DNA from: an uncultured Gammaproteobacteria bacterium
GTDB taxonomy: Bacteria; Pseudomonadota; Gammaproteobacteria; Pseudomonadales; UBA5518
Reading direction: 5' to 3'
Assembly (NCBI GenBank): GCA_903928015.1
Contig: CAIYPF010000051.1
Coordinates: 1-48,235, forward strand
Length of the DNA: 48,235 nt
Each line of letters starts with the position of its first letter. Positions within the stretch are counted from its first letter, which is position 1. The translations under genes were made by a program, and so were the position numbers. Shown piece by piece: positions 16,396 through 24,473 of this stretch. The notes under the pieces were generated by a model that was not told the DNA's origin, did no database searches, and saw nothing but the letters and a program-made list of their open reading frames with translations.

Positions 16396-18831
16396 TTAAA
16401 TGGGGTCTGACCCCATTTGAATTTCGCCAGGTCGCAGCCCCTCGAGCCGCTTGCGGTAAGCCCCGGCGCGCGCGCCGTCGCCTGTCTCCTCCGTATAGCT
16501 GACCAGGGCTCCCAGAATCTCCGGATCGTTCGGAAAGCGCGCCAGCGCCGACTCCAGCGCGGTGATCGCCTTCGCGCCCTGAGCGCCGTCGTGAAGCGCC
16601 ACGCCGAGCACGAAGGCGTAGCGCGGATTCCCCGGAGCCGCACTCGCTGCCTGCTGCAAGAAATCGAGCGCCTCGTCGCGCCGCCCCTGCCGGATACGCA
16701 GCAGGCCCATGGCATGCGAGAGATCCGCATCGCCCCGGACCTTCGCGAGCCCCGTGGCGAGCGTGCTTTCCGCATCTGCATCGCGGCCGTAGGCGCGGTA
16801 GAGATCGGCCAGATTCACGTAGGCAGGCACGAAGTCGGGCTCGAGCCGCATGGCCTCGCGATAGGCGGCTTCGGCGGCCAGCGCATCACGGCGATCTGCG
16901 TAGAAGAGACCGAGATTGATCAGCGGCTCCGGCCTGTCGGCATTGGCGCGCTGCGAGGCGATGTAATCGTCAAAGAGCGGCTGCAGCCGGGCGCGCATCG
17001 CCGGCGTCATGCCCTCGTCAGGGGCGATCGCAAGTGCGCGCGCGGCCTTGATCCGCACGATGCGCGAGGGATCGTCGATCAAGGCGGCGGCGATGCGCAC
17101 GCGCTCCTGCGGCGGTGCTGCGAGCAAGGTATCCATGGCTGCACCGCGGAGCATCGGATCCGGATCACTGGCTCCGGCCTCTACCGCTGCAAGGCTCTGC
17201 GCGCTCAGGTAAGGCTGCAGCCGCGCCAGCGCACTCGCTCGTGCAATTGCGGATGCCGAGGAATCGCGCGTCACGGCCAGCAGCGCCGCCTCTGCGCCGG
17301 GCTCTGCCTGTTCTGCGGCGTGGAACGCGGCGCCGAAGCCCTGGAAGCCTTTGCGCACGGGGCCATAGTGTTTTTCGATGACACCTGCGGCCCAGGCGGC
17401 GTCGTTCTCGCGGTGGCACTGGTTGCAGGCGTTCGGAGTGCCCAGGGTCAGGCTCAGATCCGGCCGCGGGATGCGGAAGGAGTGGTCGTGCCGCGCGTCC
17501 ACCACCATGTAATCGGTGGTGGGCATGTGGCAGCCCGTGCAGGCCGCGCCGCGCGAGTTCGCCGGGTGCAGCGTGTGGGCGCTGGTGTCGTACTTTGCAG
17601 GCAGGTGGCACTGGCTGCATACCGCATTGCCCGGTGCCCGCAAGGCGCCGCTGTGTGGTTCGTGGCAGTTGCTGCAGGTCACTCCCTTCGCATACATGCG
17701 GCTGCTCATGAAGGAGCCGGTGTTGTAGACCTCGCCGCGCTGCTGCCCGTCGGCGTGGTAGAGCGGCGCGGTGAGCAACGCAAGATCGTGGGTTTCGAAG
17801 GTGTCGCCCGTGTGGCTCAAGCCCCCGGCAAAACTCGTGCGGCGCGCGTGGCACTGCGCGCAGACGCCCATCTCGGTGCGCGCGCCGGGCGCTTCGCTGC
17901 GTGCCGCGTTGCCGCTTTGCGGGTTGATGTTCCAGTGCGCGCCGCGGCGCTCGTCCAGCGTGACGGACAGTCCGCGGGATGGATCGGCGGTGGTATTTGC
18001 GCCAGCGCTTGCCCATGCGAGGTGCTTTTCGCCCGGTCCGTGACAGGCCTCGCAAGCGACGTTCATTTCGGCAAAGGTGGTGGCGTAGCTGTTGCTCGCG
18101 GGCGCGAAGTGGCGTTCCAGCTTTGTGCTGTGGCACTCGGCGCACATCCAGTTCCAGTTCTGCTCGCGGCGCGTCCAGTGCAGCGGATCGCCCGCGCGTA
18201 TGGGCGTGTCGGGGTAAAGGTGGAACCAGCGCTGTCCGCCTGAGGATTCGGGGCGCGTGTCCCAGGCCACGGACAGCGCCTGCAGACGGCCATCCGGAAA
18301 TGCGATCAGGTATTGCTGCAGCGGAGATACGCCGAAGACATGGCTGATCTCGAAGTCCGCGAGCTTGCCGTCGGCGCCGTCCGTGCGCACGAAGAATTTG
18401 CCGTCACGGCGGTAGAACGTGGAGTGCGTGCCGAAGTAATCGAATCCGGCATCGTCGAAGTTGCCGAGAACGGTGTCCTCGCTGGCGTGCTGCATGGCCT
18501 TGGCGTGCTGGGATTGGCGCCAGAGCGAGGCCTCGCGGGTGTGGCAGGTGGAGCAACGCTCCGCACCGACAAAACCCGGAGACTCCGCCTGCATGACGGG
18601 TTTGGCGTGTGCAGGGCTCGCTGTGTCTGACGTGCCGCCGGACCGTGGCACCGTGGTCCGGAGGGTGGCGTTTGCAGGGCTTTTGCTCTCTGGCTGCACG
18701 AGGAAGAGCAGGGCAGCCAGAACGGCCGCTACAGCCACAAACGCTGCGGCCCACACGCGCGTCTTCCGCCGGTCCGGCCCGGGAGGCACTGCACCAGGCG
18801 CTGGTCGCGCGCGCTGTTTTTTCCTGCTCAT
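16396..18831 (-). CDS. Membrane-anchored octahaem cytochrome c with HEAT and TPR repeats
   Basis: This 811-residue protein has one N-terminal transmembrane anchor (about 27-46) and then a periplasmic cytochrome domain. Eight CXXCH haem sites are visible: CSTCH, CAECH, CEACH, CAQCH, CSNCH, CSQCH, CTGCH and CNQCH, the first at residues 93-97. The pattern resembles the cytochrome c554/c3-like domain of multihaem TPR proteins. After the haems come HEAT-like repeats (about 500-590) and TPR repeats (about 610-800). It probably carries electrons in the periplasm or outer envelope; the partner is unknown. The C-terminus reads GEIQMGSDPI, whose last residues are encoded by the palindrome at 16398-16418, suggesting the native stop was replaced. 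The ribosome site upstream of the ATG is weak. A sulfatase gene lies upstream on the same strand. Confidence 0.85.
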   Translation of the reverse strand: MSRKKQRARPAPGAVPPGPDRRKTRVWAAAFVAVAAVLAALLFLVQPESKSPANATLRTTVPRSGGTSDTASPAHAKPVMQAESPGFVGAERCSTCHTREASLWRQSQHAKAMQHASEDTVLGNFDDAGFDYFGTHSTFYRRDGKFFVRTDGADGKLADFEISHVFGVSPLQQYLIAFPDGRLQALSVAWDTRPESSGGQRWFHLYPDTPIRAGDPLHWTRREQNWNWMCAECHSTKLERHFAPASNSYATTFAEMNVACEACHGPGEKHLAWASAGANTTADPSRGLSVTLDERRGAHWNINPQSGNAARSEAPGARTEMGVCAQCHARRTSFAGGLSHTGDTFETHDLALLTAPLYHADGQQRGEVYNTGSFMSSRMYAKGVTCSNCHEPHSGALRAPGNAVCSQCHLPAKYDTSAHTLHPANSRGAACTGCHMPTTDYMVVDARHDHSFRIPRPDLSLTLGTPNACNQCHRENDAAWAAGVIEKHYGPVRKGFQGFGAAFHAAEQAEPGAEAALLAVTRDSSASAIARASALARLQPYLSAQSLAAVEAGASDPDPMLRGAAMDTLLAAPPQERVRIAAALIDDPSRIVRIKAARALAIAPDEGMTPAMRARLQPLFDDYIASQRANADRPEPLINLGLFYADRRDALAAEAAYREAMRLEPDFVPAYVNLADLYRAYGRDADAESTLATGLAKVRGDADLSHAMGLLRIRQGRRDEALDFLQQAASAAPGNPRYAFVLGVALHDGAQGAKAITALESALARFPNDPEILGALVSYTEETGDGARAGAYRKRLEGLRPGEIQMGSDPI
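16398..16418. repeat. REP-like palindrome between convergent genes
   Basis: AAATGGGGTC and GACCCCATTT form a perfect 10-bp inverted repeat around one central base. The core GGGGTCTGACCCC (GGGGTCAGACCCC on the other strand) is, from memory, a recurring REP-type core in proteobacterial genomes. It sits between the ends of the helicase and cytochrome genes and overlaps the last codons of the latter. It may act as a bidirectional transcription stop, though no long T-run follows on either strand. Confidence 0.7.
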
Positions 18832-18912
18832 GCAAGGGGCCCGTCAGGCGGTGGCGTCGGGCGTGGCCGTGGTGGCCCGCCCGCCGCAGCATAGATGATC
18901 TTCCGCGCCAGC

Positions 18913-18945
18913 AAAAAAGCCGCACCCCGTGCGGGATGCGGCTTT
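18913..18945 (-). terminator. Rho-independent terminator of the sulfatase gene
   Basis: On the minus strand, a GC-rich stem (AGCCGCA at one side pairing with TGCGGCT at the other, with a further inner CCC/GGG pairing and one mismatch) is followed directly by six T's (18918-18913). It lies about 36 bases after the sulfatase stop codon and before the cytochrome start, so the two genes are likely separate transcription units. Confidence 0.8.
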
Positions 18946-18957
18946 GCGGGTGAGATG

Positions 18958-18975
18958 CCGACCCGTACGGGTCGG
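18958..18975. repeat. Perfect 18-bp palindrome at the sulfatase 3' end
   Basis: CCGACCCGTACGGGTCGG is perfectly self-complementary. It lies 5 bases beyond the sulfatase stop and 13 bases before the terminator stem. It may be a secondary mRNA 3'-end structure or a protein binding site; nothing else supports a role. Confidence 0.5.
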
Positions 18976-18980
18976 GCAAG

Positions 18981-20528
18981 TCAGTTGCGTTGCGGCTTGC
19001 TCACAGCCTCCATCACGCGGTCGAGGTTGAAGCTGCCGGGCTTCTGGCGCGGCGGGAATTCGCGGAAGCTCTGCAGCCACTGGCCCACATAGGCGCCCGA
19101 GGGTGCGATCAGGAACATGCGATCGAGGTACCAGCGCTGGTAGCCGATGGCGTTTTCTTCCTCTGCGCGCTCGAAAGGATCCATCCGCAGGTTGGTGATC
19201 AGCGGTGCGCGCAGTTGCGTGAAGGGCTCCTGCCACACTTTCAGACCCTCGGCCTCCTGCTTGAGGAACGTGATCTTCCAGTTGTCGTAGCGCAGGGCCG
19301 CCACCGAGCCGTCATCGGTCCAGTAGATGAACTCGTGACGCGGCCACGCGGCTTCGCCACGCAGCGCGGGGCCGAGGTCGTAGCCGTCCAGATGCACCTT
19401 GTACTTCATGCCGCCGACCTTGCGGCCCTTCAGCAGGTCGTCTTTCACGGTGGTGTCGCCGGCTGCTGCCAGGAAGGTGGTCAGCATGTCCTCGTGGGCG
19501 CCGATGTCGTTCACCACGGTGCCGGGTTTGATCACGCCGGGCCAGCGGATCATGGTGGGCACGCGGTAGCCTCCCTCCCAGTTGGTGTTTTTCTCGCCGC
19601 GGAACATGGTGGTGCCGCCGTCGGGCCAGGTGAAGGTCTCGGCGCCGTTGTCGGTCGAGTACATCACGATGGTGTTGTCGGCCAGGCCCAGCTCGTCGAG
19701 CTTGGCGAGCACTCTGCCCACGTGGCCGTCATGCTCAACCATGCCGTCGGCGTAGACGCCGAGACCGGTCTTGCCCTCTGACTCCGCCTTGAGGTGGGTG
19801 AAGATGTGCATCCGGGTGGAGTTCCACCACAGGAAGAACGGCTTGTTCGCTTCCTTGGCGCGCACCATGAAATCGAGGGCCTTCTCGGTGACTTCCTCGT
19901 CGATGGTTTCCATGCGCTTCTTGGTGAGCGGACCGGTGTCGGTGATGCGTCCGTCCGCGAAGCTGTGGATCACGCCGCGCGGCCCGAAGCGCTTCTTCAG
20001 TGCCGGGTCTTTGAAGTAATCGGGATTCTCGGGCTCTTCCTCGGCATTCAGGTGATAGAGGTTGCCGAAGAACTCGTCGAAACCATGCGCGCTCGGCAGC
20101 GTGTCGTCGGTGTCGCCAAGGTGGTTCTTGCCGAATTGTCCGGTCATGTAGCCCTGTGCTTTCAGCAGGGTTGCCACGGTCGGGTCTTCTTTTTTCATGC
20201 CCTCTGGCGAGCCCGGCAGGCCCACCTTGGTGAGGCCGGTGCGGATCGGCGACTGGCCCGTGACGAAGGCCGCGCGGCCCGCGGTGCAGCTCTGCTGGCC
20301 GTACCAGTCGGTGAACAGCGCGCCCTGTTTGGCGATGCTGTCGATGTTCGGTGTGCGGTATCCCATCATGCCGTTGTTGTAGGCGCTGATGTTGAACTGG
20401 CCGATGTCATCGCCCCAGATCACGAGGATGTTCGGTTTGGCCGACTGGGCGATAGCGATCGGTGCTACCGCTGCCGCGACCAGCGCGAGGGCCGATCGTT
20501 TGAGTGTCCGGAAAAGAGTGGAAGCCAT
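18981..20528 (-). CDS. Secreted type I sulfatase (arylsulfatase)
   Basis: This 515-residue protein has an N-terminal signal peptide ending near AIAQ (residue 28) and a type I sulfatase domain. Metal ligands appear in LVIWGDDIG (Asp40, Asp41). The formylglycine motif is CTAGR (Cys81 to Arg85), the Cys-type consensus CxAxR. GQFGKNHLGD and YSTDNGAETFTWPDGG are further family motifs. It hydrolyses a sulfate ester in the periplasm or outside the cell; the natural substrate cannot be read. Activity needs formylglycine formation, and no maturase gene is visible in this window. The ATG at 20528 follows GGGAGA and directly begins the signal peptide; an open frame extends upstream to 20666. The 162 bases to the next gene upstream show no clear element. 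Confidence 0.9.
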   Translation of the reverse strand: MASTLFRTLKRSALALVAAAVAPIAIAQSAKPNILVIWGDDIGQFNISAYNNGMMGYRTPNIDSIAKQGALFTDWYGQQSCTAGRAAFVTGQSPIRTGLTKVGLPGSPEGMKKEDPTVATLLKAQGYMTGQFGKNHLGDTDDTLPSAHGFDEFFGNLYHLNAEEEPENPDYFKDPALKKRFGPRGVIHSFADGRITDTGPLTKKRMETIDEEVTEKALDFMVRAKEANKPFFLWWNSTRMHIFTHLKAESEGKTGLGVYADGMVEHDGHVGRVLAKLDELGLADNTIVMYSTDNGAETFTWPDGGTTMFRGEKNTNWEGGYRVPTMIRWPGVIKPGTVVNDIGAHEDMLTTFLAAAGDTTVKDDLLKGRKVGGMKYKVHLDGYDLGPALRGEAAWPRHEFIYWTDDGSVAALRYDNWKITFLKQEAEGLKVWQEPFTQLRAPLITNLRMDPFERAEEENAIGYQRWYLDRMFLIAPSGAYVGQWLQSFREFPPRQKPGSFNLDRVMEAVSKPQRN

Positions 20529-20690
20529 GCGTGGTCGTCTCCCTGTGCACACGGATTTCGGGCTGGATGCGCGGGCATCCGAGGCGAAGCCCGCAGGAGC
20601 AGTCTGGGTGTGCTGCAGGGGAGTGGCAATTGCATTAAATGAATGGGGACCCGCACTCCGGCGCATCGGCCAGAGTGCGCTGGCCTGCGC

Positions 20691-21869
20691 TCAGGCGAGT
20701 GCGGTGAGGAGTTTGAGAAGCAGGTCTTTCAGCGGAATCTGCAGTGCGAACACCACGATCATCGGCAGCATCACAGGCAGCACCACGCTCAGCAGTCCGG
20801 CCTTGTCGAGCGGGAATGCGCGCATCGCGGTGACTGCCGCGTACATGGAGTTGGCATCGGCTACCGGGCCAATGCCCGGCGCGTCCAGCAGTTCCGGGTC
20901 TGGCACAGGCGTGTTGTTGATCCAGCGCTCGCGCACCAGCCTGCCATGCTCGCCCACGATGCGGCCGTATTCCTCCTTGCCGAGGCGCTTCGCGCTCATC
21001 AACTGCGGCGAGAACACCATCAGCGGGAGCAGCAGGATCAGCAACCACGCCACGACCAGAGCTGCCACGAACTTGACCAGCGCGTGGACGTCCTGCGCGT
21101 GGTAGACCACGTCGTGCGCCCATCCCGATGCAATCACGGAAGAAATGGAAAGCCCCACCAGTGCGTAGGCGCGAGGGTAGTACTCGAGGAAGCCCAGACC
21201 TGCGACGCCGTCGGGGTGCGTGGGCACCAGAGAGAGTTCAAGCCGCGAAATCCCGAGGAAAAAGCGGAAAGCGAGCAGGATCCGCCAGAGCCAGCCCACC
21301 AGCAGCGCTATGTACATCGGACGCGCGACATAGGCGAACCACCAGCCACCGAAGCCGAGGCGCCCTTCCTCCACGGCCCAGGACATGCCGTGTGCGTCCG
21401 CGTTGGCCGGATCGGCCATGGCCCATACCAGGCTGAGCGTCCCCACCGCGATCCAGGGCAGGGAGGCATCGCGGCGTCGTGCCGCCTCGTGCATCAGGTT
21501 CATGAAGTCCCCGTGCTGGTGCGCCTGCACGATGCGGTTGCGCACGAACAAGGTGGCGATGCGCACGGTTGATGTGAGCGCCATGCCTTCGGCGAGCACC
21601 AGAAGCGGAATGGCAAAGAGGCAGCGCATGTTCACGCCAAAGTGGAACAGCAGGGGCTCCACCGATCCGTCGGGCAGGGCGTGTCCGCGCAGGAAGGCCC
21701 AGACGCCGAGCGGCAACCAGGCAAACAGGGCGAAGAAAAGCGCGCGTCTTTTGAGGCCCATGCCACCCACGCGGGGCGCGAGCCCGAGCTTGCGCTGCCA
21801 GCGCAGCGGCCAGTCATCGCGATTCAGCAGTTGCTCGACGTCAGCATCGAGCCTGCCGTAGCCGCTCAT
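20691..21869 (-). CDS. Polytopic membrane protein of unknown function
   Basis: I do not recognise this 392-residue protein. It has about six to seven hydrophobic segments, near residues 42-60, 80-97, 138-150, 177-205, 233-247, 266-288 and 362-388. A cytoplasmic-looking basic stretch AKRLGKEEYGRIVGEHGR lies between the last two. There is no signal peptide or enzymatic motif that I can name. It is the last gene of a five-gene minus-strand operon, 19 bases after the DUF2950 gene, so a role in the cell envelope is plausible. A Shine-Dalgarno-like CGGAGC precedes the ATG by about 8 bases. Confidence 0.75.
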   Translation of the reverse strand: MSGYGRLDADVEQLLNRDDWPLRWQRKLGLAPRVGGMGLKRRALFFALFAWLPLGVWAFLRGHALPDGSVEPLLFHFGVNMRCLFAIPLLVLAEGMALTSTVRIATLFVRNRIVQAHQHGDFMNLMHEAARRRDASLPWIAVGTLSLVWAMADPANADAHGMSWAVEEGRLGFGGWWFAYVARPMYIALLVGWLWRILLAFRFFLGISRLELSLVPTHPDGVAGLGFLEYYPRAYALVGLSISSVIASGWAHDVVYHAQDVHALVKFVAALVVAWLLILLLPLMVFSPQLMSAKRLGKEEYGRIVGEHGRLVRERWINNTPVPDPELLDAPGIGPVADANSMYAAVTAMRAFPLDKAGLLSVVLPVMLPMIVVFALQIPLKDLLLKLLTALA

Positions 21870-21888
21870 ACGCAGCGCTCCGGAGCCT

Positions 21889-22836
21889 TCACTCCACCTT
21901 GCTCCATCCGGCGCCGGGATCGAAAGTTGCGAACGCTGCCCCGGTCTTTGCCGAGTCCTCGCCCAGATCCTGCTGGTACACCACGCCGTCGTGACTGATC
22001 AGGAAGGTCTGGACGCCGCTCACGCGGTAGCTCGCGGGGTAAGCCACTACGGCAAATCCGCCCTTCAGCAGACCGCCATCCAGATAATCGCGCGCGCCAC
22101 CCTCTGCCGATGCTCCCTGCGATGTCAGCAGACGATAGCGGTAGCCATGATAGGTGCCGCCGTCCTCTCCCTCGCCAGGTGTGTAGCCCTCTGCCGATGC
22201 GGTGGCCACGAAGGGGCCGATCGGGCTTGCGGGCTCGTCAGGCTGGGTGGGCCAGTAGAGGCCGTCATGCTTGTCCGGCGAACTCATGAGCCGCTGCGCA
22301 TACGTTCCTGCGGGAAGTCCGTCACGGCTTTCAGCGGCATAGTCGGTCTGCGCATCGACGATGCCGCGCAGGGTCTCGATGGCGCCGAGTTCGTTACGGC
22401 CGATGCGGCGGTACACCATCTCATCGACGCCGGCGTCGGTGTCGAATGCCCATTGCTCGCCCTGCTTCACCAGAGGTACGGGGCTTGGCCAGCCATCTGC
22501 GCCCACCTCCAGGATGAGTTGTCCGTCTGTGCCTGGCACCAGCGCGTTGGCCTCGTCGTACTGCTCCACGAAGCGGGCCCTGGCGCTCGCATCCGCCACG
22601 GCATCGCCGGAGTCGAGCAGCGCTTCGGCGCGGTCGCCCAGCACGGCGACAAGGGCTGTGATGTCGTCGGTGCGAGCCGCAGCTACAAGCGCTGCCACGG
22701 CCGCCTCGGCGCTGGGGAATGTGCCGGGTTCTGCAGCGTTAAGCGGCTGCCAGGCACTGCCCAGCAGCGCGATCACTGCAAGCAGGCGTGCGCTGCGCGT
22801 GTGGATGGAAGCGTGGGTATGGCGTGAAACCGTCAT
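21889..22836 (-). CDS. DUF2950 family exported protein
   Basis: This 315-residue protein has an N-terminal signal peptide (hydrophobic core ARLLAVIALLGSAW, likely cleavage after NAA). The mature part fits DUF2950: PSAEAAVAALVAAARTDD, then VPLVKQGEQWAFDTDAGVDE, RRIGRNELGAIETLRGIVDAQ, and the late GGFAVVAYPASYRVSGVQTF and HDGVVYQQDLG. The function of the family is unknown; its genes commonly sit beside DUF3300, as here with an 11-base gap. A strong GAGGAGG precedes the ATG. The context points to the periplasm or outer membrane. Confidence 0.87.
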   Translation of the reverse strand: MTVSRHTHASIHTRSARLLAVIALLGSAWQPLNAAEPGTFPSAEAAVAALVAAARTDDITALVAVLGDRAEALLDSGDAVADASARARFVEQYDEANALVPGTDGQLILEVGADGWPSPVPLVKQGEQWAFDTDAGVDEMVYRRIGRNELGAIETLRGIVDAQTDYAAESRDGLPAGTYAQRLMSSPDKHDGLYWPTQPDEPASPIGPFVATASAEGYTPGEGEDGGTYHGYRYRLLTSQGASAEGGARDYLDGGLLKGGFAVVAYPASYRVSGVQTFLISHDGVVYQQDLGEDSAKTGAAFATFDPGAGWSKVE

Positions 22837-22847
22837 GGCCTGCCTCC

Positions 22848-24446
22848 TCAGTTTTGACGTGGTTGTGCGCGTGGCGCGGGAGCCTCGCGGCTCCTTGGCG
22901 CCTGACGCGTGGCCGGGGCTTCGCGCTGCGATGAGGGGCGAGGTGCTGTTTTCATGCTGGCCCTGCCGCGCTCGCTGGCGGCCCTTTCGCGGGCACCGTC
23001 GCGCGCGCCTGCGCCACCCAGCGCGGCGCCGCCGCGATTCTGGCGCAGGGAGTTGTCGGAGCGATCGCCGGAAGGAAGCGGGTAGCCGCGGTCTGGATTG
23101 ATGTCGGGCCTTGCCTGGTTGGCCGGCAGACGCTGCGTTGCGGCAGTTGCCTGGGCGGGCAGCCGCGATGCGCCTGCTGTGGCTGGCGCGGGCAACCGGG
23201 AGTTGCCTGCCGTCGTTGCCGCGCCGGTGGCGGCAGGGCGCCGAGAGGGAGCCTGGTTGGCAGCGGGACGGGGCACGGCTGCAGGGGAGGGCCTCGCCGC
23301 GGGGGAGGGCCTTGCTGTGGCCGGACGGTTGGCCGTGTTGTCTCCGCGGTATGCGGCGATGGGCTTGCCATGCTGGCCCGCTACCGGGGAGCGTGGCGTA
23401 TAGCCTTCCATGCGGTTGCGGTTCTGCTCGAAGCGATTGAAGTAGGCCGGGTTGGCGGGAGCCGCGCCGCGCGGTTGGCGCGCTGCCTCGCCACGGTAGT
23501 GGTACGGGTAGCTCGCAGGCGGACGGTAGTAGTGCTGCGGGCGGTAGTTGGGGTAGCGCGGCGCGTAGATGAAAGTGTTGTGGGGGTAGTACGGGCGCGA
23601 GCCGTAGTAAACCCCGCCGTAGCCCCAGTTCGGGTAACCGTAGCCGTACCAGTAATCGTTGCCGTGGTGGTGGTGGTCATCATCGTCATCGAACATGTTC
23701 GCCACGAGTACGCCAGCTCCGAAGGCGAGCAGCCCGCCGATCACGGCCTGGCTGGTGCTGATGCCCGAGCTGCTCGACGTGCTGGCGGGCGGCGCATAGG
23801 CCTGTGATGGCTCGTACTGCGGCACATAGACCACCTTGGGGTCCGCCGGCTGTATCACGATGACCTGTTTTTCCTGCTGTACGGTCTGCTGCACCGTCAT
23901 CTGTGGCGAGGACGTGAGGTTGCCGGCCGATTGCGCCTGGCGACGCAGCCGTTGCACCGACTCCAGTACGGCGGCCTGGTCGGCGCTGAAGGCATCACCG
24001 AGTTGGCGCGTCCAGTCGATCTCGCGGCACATCATGTCCATCACAGTCGGGAAGTGGACCAGCGCCTGAACACTGGGCGTGAAGCCGGCGGTGTTTGCTG
24101 CCGTCGAGAGCGCCTTGTCCTTGAGCGCGGCGTTGTCGATCAGCCAGTTGCCCGCGTCCATCACCTCCTGCGCATCGGTGGAGGCGCTCAGTACCTGGGC
24201 GAGTATCGGGTCCGGATAGAGCGCGATGGGCGCTGTCAGTTCATCCAGCGCCTCGGGGCTCCAGTTCGCGGCCTCGTCTGTGGGGGCGGGCGGCGCGGCT
24301 TCCGGCGGTGGAGGGGCTGGTGCTTCGGTCGCGGGCGCCGTTGCAGGGGCGCTGTCTCCGGGTTTGGAGCAACCGAGCGGCAGTATCAGCACGGCGCACA
24401 GCGCCAATGTCGATGGAAGGCTGTGCAGATGTGAGCTGACGCGCAT
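22848..24446 (-). CDS. DUF3300 family lipoprotein with low-complexity C-terminal half
   Basis: This 532-residue protein has a lipoprotein signal with lipobox LPLGC (Cys26). A Pro/Ala-rich linker (about 33-60) is followed by the DUF3300 domain (about 63-220) with LDELTAPIALYPDPILAQVL and PADPKVVYVPQYEP. A glycine-rich helix may insert in a membrane (about 235-252). Then come a DDDDDHHHH stretch, a Tyr/Gly/Pro-rich region, and a long Arg/Pro/Ala tail. The function of the family is unknown. AAGGAG lies 7 bases before the ATG. It is 27 bases after the patatin gene and 11 before DUF2950. The His/Asp run could bind metal (inference). Confidence 0.87.
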   Translation of the reverse strand: MRVSSHLHSLPSTLALCAVLILPLGCSKPGDSAPATAPATEAPAPPPPEAAPPAPTDEAANWSPEALDELTAPIALYPDPILAQVLSASTDAQEVMDAGNWLIDNAALKDKALSTAANTAGFTPSVQALVHFPTVMDMMCREIDWTRQLGDAFSADQAAVLESVQRLRRQAQSAGNLTSSPQMTVQQTVQQEKQVIVIQPADPKVVYVPQYEPSQAYAPPASTSSSSGISTSQAVIGGLLAFGAGVLVANMFDDDDDHHHHGNDYWYGYGYPNWGYGGVYYGSRPYYPHNTFIYAPRYPNYRPQHYYRPPASYPYHYRGEAARQPRGAAPANPAYFNRFEQNRNRMEGYTPRSPVAGQHGKPIAAYRGDNTANRPATARPSPAARPSPAAVPRPAANQAPSRRPAATGAATTAGNSRLPAPATAGASRLPAQATAATQRLPANQARPDINPDRGYPLPSGDRSDNSLRQNRGGAALGGAGARDGARERAASERGRASMKTAPRPSSQREAPATRQAPRSREAPAPRAQPRQN

Positions 24447-24473
24447 GCGCAGACTCCTTGTTGTCGTTATTGC

